Below, piece by piece: positions 7,501 through 9,503 of a stretch of 9,503 nucleotides of DNA. The notes below the pieces were generated by a model. It was not told where the DNA came from, ran no database searches, and saw only the letters and a program-made list of their open reading frames with translations. Position numbers and translations under genes: made by a program. This DNA is from Tardiphaga sp. (GTDB lineage Bacteria; Pseudomonadota; Alphaproteobacteria; Rhizobiales; Xanthobacteraceae). Position 1 is the stretch's first letter, and the number at the start of each line of letters is the position of its first letter. The DNA is taken from the NCBI GenBank assembly GCA_028290325.1, contig JAQGJY010000031.1, positions 1 to 9,503 of the forward strand, read 5' to 3'.

Positions 7501-7840
7501 CCTTATTCGCTCGATCGATTATTCGGTGACGGCCGCGCTCGAGCGCGCGCATATGGTCGCGCCGGACGAACACGGCAAGCTCGCCACCGCGCTCGAGGGC
7601 TGGCGTGACCGCGCCACCGCGGCGTTCCTCGACGCCTATCGCGAGACGATCAGCAACCGCGGCCTGTGGCCGGCGGATTCGCGCGAATGGTTCGGCATGC
7701 TGTACTTCTTCCTGCTGGAGAAGGCGTTCTACGAAATCGAGTACGAGTTGGCGCATCGTCCCGACTGGTTGCGGGTTCCACTGTCGGGAACGCTCCGCAC
7801 GCTCGCGATGGCCTCAGATACACCCAAGGATGCTTCATGA
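4526..7840 (+). CDS. treS: Trehalose synthase fused to maltokinase (TreS-Mak/Pep2)
   Basis: A complete 1104-residue bifunctional protein. Residues about 20-560 are TreS (GH13), which interconverts trehalose and maltose: DGYDIADYGAVHPDFGT (81-97), nucleophile D221 in GFRLDAIPYL, acid/base E263 in LLAEANQWPED, and NHD (327-329). From about residue 575 (nucleotide 6248 on) comes the maltokinase domain, with a phosphotransferase fold: LARTRWFPERS, the probable ATP lysine K757 in YVVKIYRKL, the catalytic block HGDFHLGQ (949-956, D951) and the metal-binding D968 in FIIDFEGEPRRP. It uses ATP to make maltose 1-phosphate, the GlgE substrate. Both sets of key residues are intact, so both activities are expected. 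The ATG at 4526 is chosen (GAAAG 7 nt upstream); the frame stays open back to 4433, but that would overlap glgE by 70 bp and add a sequence unlike the family. ATG 4535 is an alternative. Such fusions are known in proteobacteria. Confidence 0.96.
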   Translation: MNVMPTIAQADPEDVVTNTVPDQLWYKDAIIYQLHVKAFADSNKDGIGDFAGLTEKLDYLQELGVTALWLMPFYPSPGRDDGYDIADYGAVHPDFGTMKDFKRFIVEAKKRGLRVITELVINHTSDQHDWFKRARRSPKGSSARDWYVWSDSDKKYDGTRIIFTDTEKSNWSWDSEAKQYYWHRFFSHQPDLNFDNPRVISAIIQVMKRWLDTGVDGFRLDAIPYLCERDGTNNENLPETHAIIKRLRAELDAYAPGKVLLAEANQWPEDVQEYFGDGDECQMAYHFPLMPRIYMAIAQEDRFPITDILRQTPDIPANCQWAMFLRNHDELTLEMVTDVERDYLWSTYANDPRARINVGIRRRLAPLMDNDRRKIELMNSLLLSFPGTPIIYYGDEIGMGDNIYLGDRNGVRTPMQWTPDRNGGFSRADPARLYAPPIMDSIYGYEAVNVEAQSRSLSSQLSATKRLISVRKTTQAFGRGTMTFIRPTNRSVLSYVRQFGDQVILCVANLSRSAQATELDLSAFKERVPLEMLGRTSFPPIGELPYLVTLAPYGFYWFELRKPDPSQIASNVVPEFETLVVPLGSTWMSLSRTRGVFERDVLPAHLARTRWFPERSAANISTRLTSAIPFCADMDNRPWLAFFDGTLNGVTQRYMMPIQIDWVRFDRERYNPRALAAVRQGAREGTLLDVATEHQFIALLLDNLRSSYVGEELGLRVEFLPTARLAAMPAKPLEHIRAVQTEQSNSTALVDTDYVVKIYRKLEAGLNPEVEVGRFLTDVAGFPNTPALLGSVELVEGKQRTALAIAHQFVENQGDAWTVTSAYLDRFVEDMRLLAANDEDGVSEEEAPYMRYMAQTGRRVAEMQLALASRDDIAEFAPEKTSAEDVNIWIDDILARAGKAIEGMTQRRGSLKEADRALVDQLLAQRDTLKQRLQELLPAQVDGLNIRHHGDFHLGQMLIVKDDIFIIDFEGEPRRPISERRRKAPAARDVAGLIRSIDYSVTAALERAHMVAPDEHGKLATALEGWRDRATAAFLDAYRETISNRGLWPADSREWFGMLYFFLLEKAFYEIEYELAHRPDWLRVPLSGTLRTLAMASDTPKDAS
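7826..7830 (+). promoter_or_regulatory. Ribosome binding site for glgB inside the end of treS
   Basis: AAGGA lies 6 nt before the glgB ATG at 7837. It supports this start together with the ATGA overlap, in which the treS stop TGA shares two bases with the glgB ATG. This is the usual arrangement for translational coupling. Confidence 0.65.
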
Positions 7841-9503
7841 CTCAATTGACCGCCGAAGCCTATGCGATCGTCGAGGGCCGCCACTCCGATCCGTTTCACT
7901 ATCTCGGCCCGCACAGCGAGAACGACCAGACCGTCGTTCGCGCCTTCCTGCCCGATGCCGCGACGGTGGAAGCGGTGGACGCGCATGGCAAAGTCGCTCC
8001 GCTGGATCGCATCCACGATGCCGGCCTGTTTGCCGGGACGCTGCCGAATGGCGCGACCACTTACAGGTTGCGCGCGCGCTATGGCGACAGCACCGTCACG
8101 CTGGAGGATGCCTATCGCTTTCCGCCGATCCTGAGCGACTTCGATCTTTATCTGCTCGGCGAGGGCACCGACCAGCGGCTCTATGACAAGCTCGGCGCGC
8201 ATCCGATGACGCTCGACGGCGTCGCCGGCGTCGGCTTTGTCGTGTTCGCGCCGAATGCGCGGCGAGTCAGCGTCGTCGGCGATTTCAACGTCTGGGACGC
8301 GCGGCGGCATCCGATGCGGGTGCGCGGCAATGGCTATTGGGAATTGTTCGTGCCGCGCGCGACCGCCGGCGATCGCTACAAGTTCGATATCGTCGGGCCG
8401 CAGGGCCAGCATCTGGTCTGGAAATCCGATCCGATGGCGTTCGCCGCCGAGCTGCGGCCCGCCACCGCCTCGATCGTCGTCGATGAGAAAACGCTGCCGA
8501 CACCGCGCCGATCGCGCGACGGCATCAATGCCTTGTCGGCGCCGATGTCGATCTACGAGGTGCATCTGGGATCGTGGCGGCGCAAGGACGGCAATCAATG
8601 GCTGACCTATCGCGACCTCGCCGCGCAACTGCCGCGTTATGTCAAAGACCTCGGCTTCACGCATGTCGAATTCCTGCCGGTCAACGAGCATCCGTTCGAC
8701 GGCTCATGGGGCTATCAGCCGACCGGCATGTACGCGCCGACCAGCCGCTTCGGTTCGCCGGAGGATTTCTGCGCGCTGGTCGATGCCTGCCACGCCGAGG
8801 GTCTCGCGGTGCTGCTCGATTGGGTGCCCGGCCATTTCCCGGATGATCCGCACGGGCTCGGCGTATTCGACGGCACGGCGCTCTATGAACACGCCAACCC
8901 GTTGCAGGGCCGGCATATGGACTGGGGCACGCTGATCTATAATTACGGCCGCACCGAAGTGGTCAACTTCCTGGTCTCCAACGCGCTGTTCTGGCTGGAG
9001 CGCTACGCGATCGACGGGCTGCGCGTCGATGCGGTGGCCTCGATGCTGTATCTCGACTACAGCCGAAACGAGGGCGCGTGGATCCCGAACAAATATGGCG
9101 GCCGCGAAAACATCGAGGCGGTTGCCTTTCTGCGCCGCTTCAACACCGAATTGTTCGCGCGCTTCCCGCAGGCCACCACGGCGGCCGAGGAATCGACCGC
9201 ATGGCCGTCGGTGTCGCGCCCGGTCGATTTCGGCGGGCTCGGATTCGGCTACAAATGGAATATGGGCTGGATGCACGACACGCTGAGTTACATCAGCGAG
9301 GACCCGATCAATCGGCAGTATCACCACGACAAGATTCTGTTCGGGCTGCATTACGCCTATTCGGAAAACTTCATCCTGCCGCTGTCACACGACGAAGTCG
9401 TGCACGGCAAGAAATCGCTGATCGGCCGCATGCCGGGCGACGACTGGCAGCGCTTCGCCAATCTGCGCGCCTATTACAGCTTCATGTACGGCCATCCCGG
9501 CAA
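7837..9503 (+). CDS. glgB: 1,4-alpha-glucan branching enzyme (GH13_9), C-terminus off window
   Basis: The first 555 residues of a protein that usually has about 700-740. GlgB cuts alpha-1,4 chains and rejoins them by alpha-1,6 bonds. Residues 1-110 form the N1 domain (FHYLGPHSEND, RAFLPDA), and about 115-220 the CBM48 domain (GVGFVVFAPNARRVSVVGDF, then NVWDARRHPMR). The GH13 barrel starts at about 237 with SIYEVHLGSWRR and has HVEFLPVNEHPFDGSWGYQP (276-295), LLDWVPGHFP (326-335), the nucleophile D398 in DGLRVDAVASMLYLDY, the acid/base E451 in AEEST, and LSHDEVVHGK (516-525). All catalytic residues are inside the window; the rest of the barrel and the C-terminal domain are missing only because of the edge. 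It overlaps treS by 4 bp (ATGA), so it belongs to the glgE-treS operon and would branch the linear glucan made by GlgE. Confidence 0.97.
   Translation, partial: MTQLTAEAYAIVEGRHSDPFHYLGPHSENDQTVVRAFLPDAATVEAVDAHGKVAPLDRIHDAGLFAGTLPNGATTYRLRARYGDSTVTLEDAYRFPPILSDFDLYLLGEGTDQRLYDKLGAHPMTLDGVAGVGFVVFAPNARRVSVVGDFNVWDARRHPMRVRGNGYWELFVPRATAGDRYKFDIVGPQGQHLVWKSDPMAFAAELRPATASIVVDEKTLPTPRRSRDGINALSAPMSIYEVHLGSWRRKDGNQWLTYRDLAAQLPRYVKDLGFTHVEFLPVNEHPFDGSWGYQPTGMYAPTSRFGSPEDFCALVDACHAEGLAVLLDWVPGHFPDDPHGLGVFDGTALYEHANPLQGRHMDWGTLIYNYGRTEVVNFLVSNALFWLERYAIDGLRVDAVASMLYLDYSRNEGAWIPNKYGGRENIEAVAFLRRFNTELFARFPQATTAAEESTAWPSVSRPVDFGGLGFGYKWNMGWMHDTLSYISEDPINRQYHHDKILFGLHYAYSENFILPLSHDEVVHGKKSLIGRMPGDDWQRFANLRAYYSFMYGHPG

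Noticed and set aside
6761..7756. 331-codon open frame on the minus strand opposite the maltokinase domain
   Set aside because: The plus strand here encodes the conserved HGDFHLGQ and DFEGEP blocks; the antisense product has no recognisable motif.
7729..8691. 320-codon open frame on the minus strand opposite the start of glgB
   Set aside because: It crosses the treS-glgB junction antisense to conserved sequence and looks like a composition shadow.

Overview
This GC-rich window has the look of an alphaproteobacterial chromosome, probably of the Bradyrhizobium/Rhodopseudomonas type. That placement rests on gene content, protein style and base composition; no marker gene is present. It holds an alpha-glucan/trehalose metabolism cluster laid out in two divergent arms around one intergenic region of about 194 bp. 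There are five protein genes, two of them cut by the window edges. I see no tRNA, rRNA, CRISPR array, insertion sequence or phage gene.

Left arm (minus strand): malQ (4-alpha-glucanotransferase, GH77; 406-2352) followed by the start of a GH15 glucoamylase/trehalase-like glycoside hydrolase (1-217, cut by the left edge). The 188-bp gap between them carries a perfect 14-bp palindrome and a second inverted repeat just after the malQ stop.

Centre (2353-2546): the divergent control region. It contains a 16-bp palindrome that offers a GGAAC hexamer-like box on both strands, a plausible sigma-70-type promoter facing malQ, and a strong hairpin in what would be the glgE leader.

Right arm (plus strand): glgE (2547-4502), a treS-maltokinase fusion (4526-7840) and glgB (7837 to the right edge, cut), spaced 23 bp apart and then overlapping by 4 bp, so almost certainly one operon. 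Together they encode the known GlgE pathway. TreS interconverts trehalose and maltose, the fused maltokinase makes maltose 1-phosphate, GlgE polymerises this into a linear alpha-1,4-glucan, and GlgB adds alpha-1,6 branches. MalQ and the GH15 enzyme on the other strand act on glucan ends, maltooligosaccharides or trehalose, so the locus pairs a glucan-building arm with a glucan-remodelling arm.

The enzymes are recognised families with intact catalytic residues. I do not see an undescribed enzymatic system. The least explained part is the divergent regulatory region.
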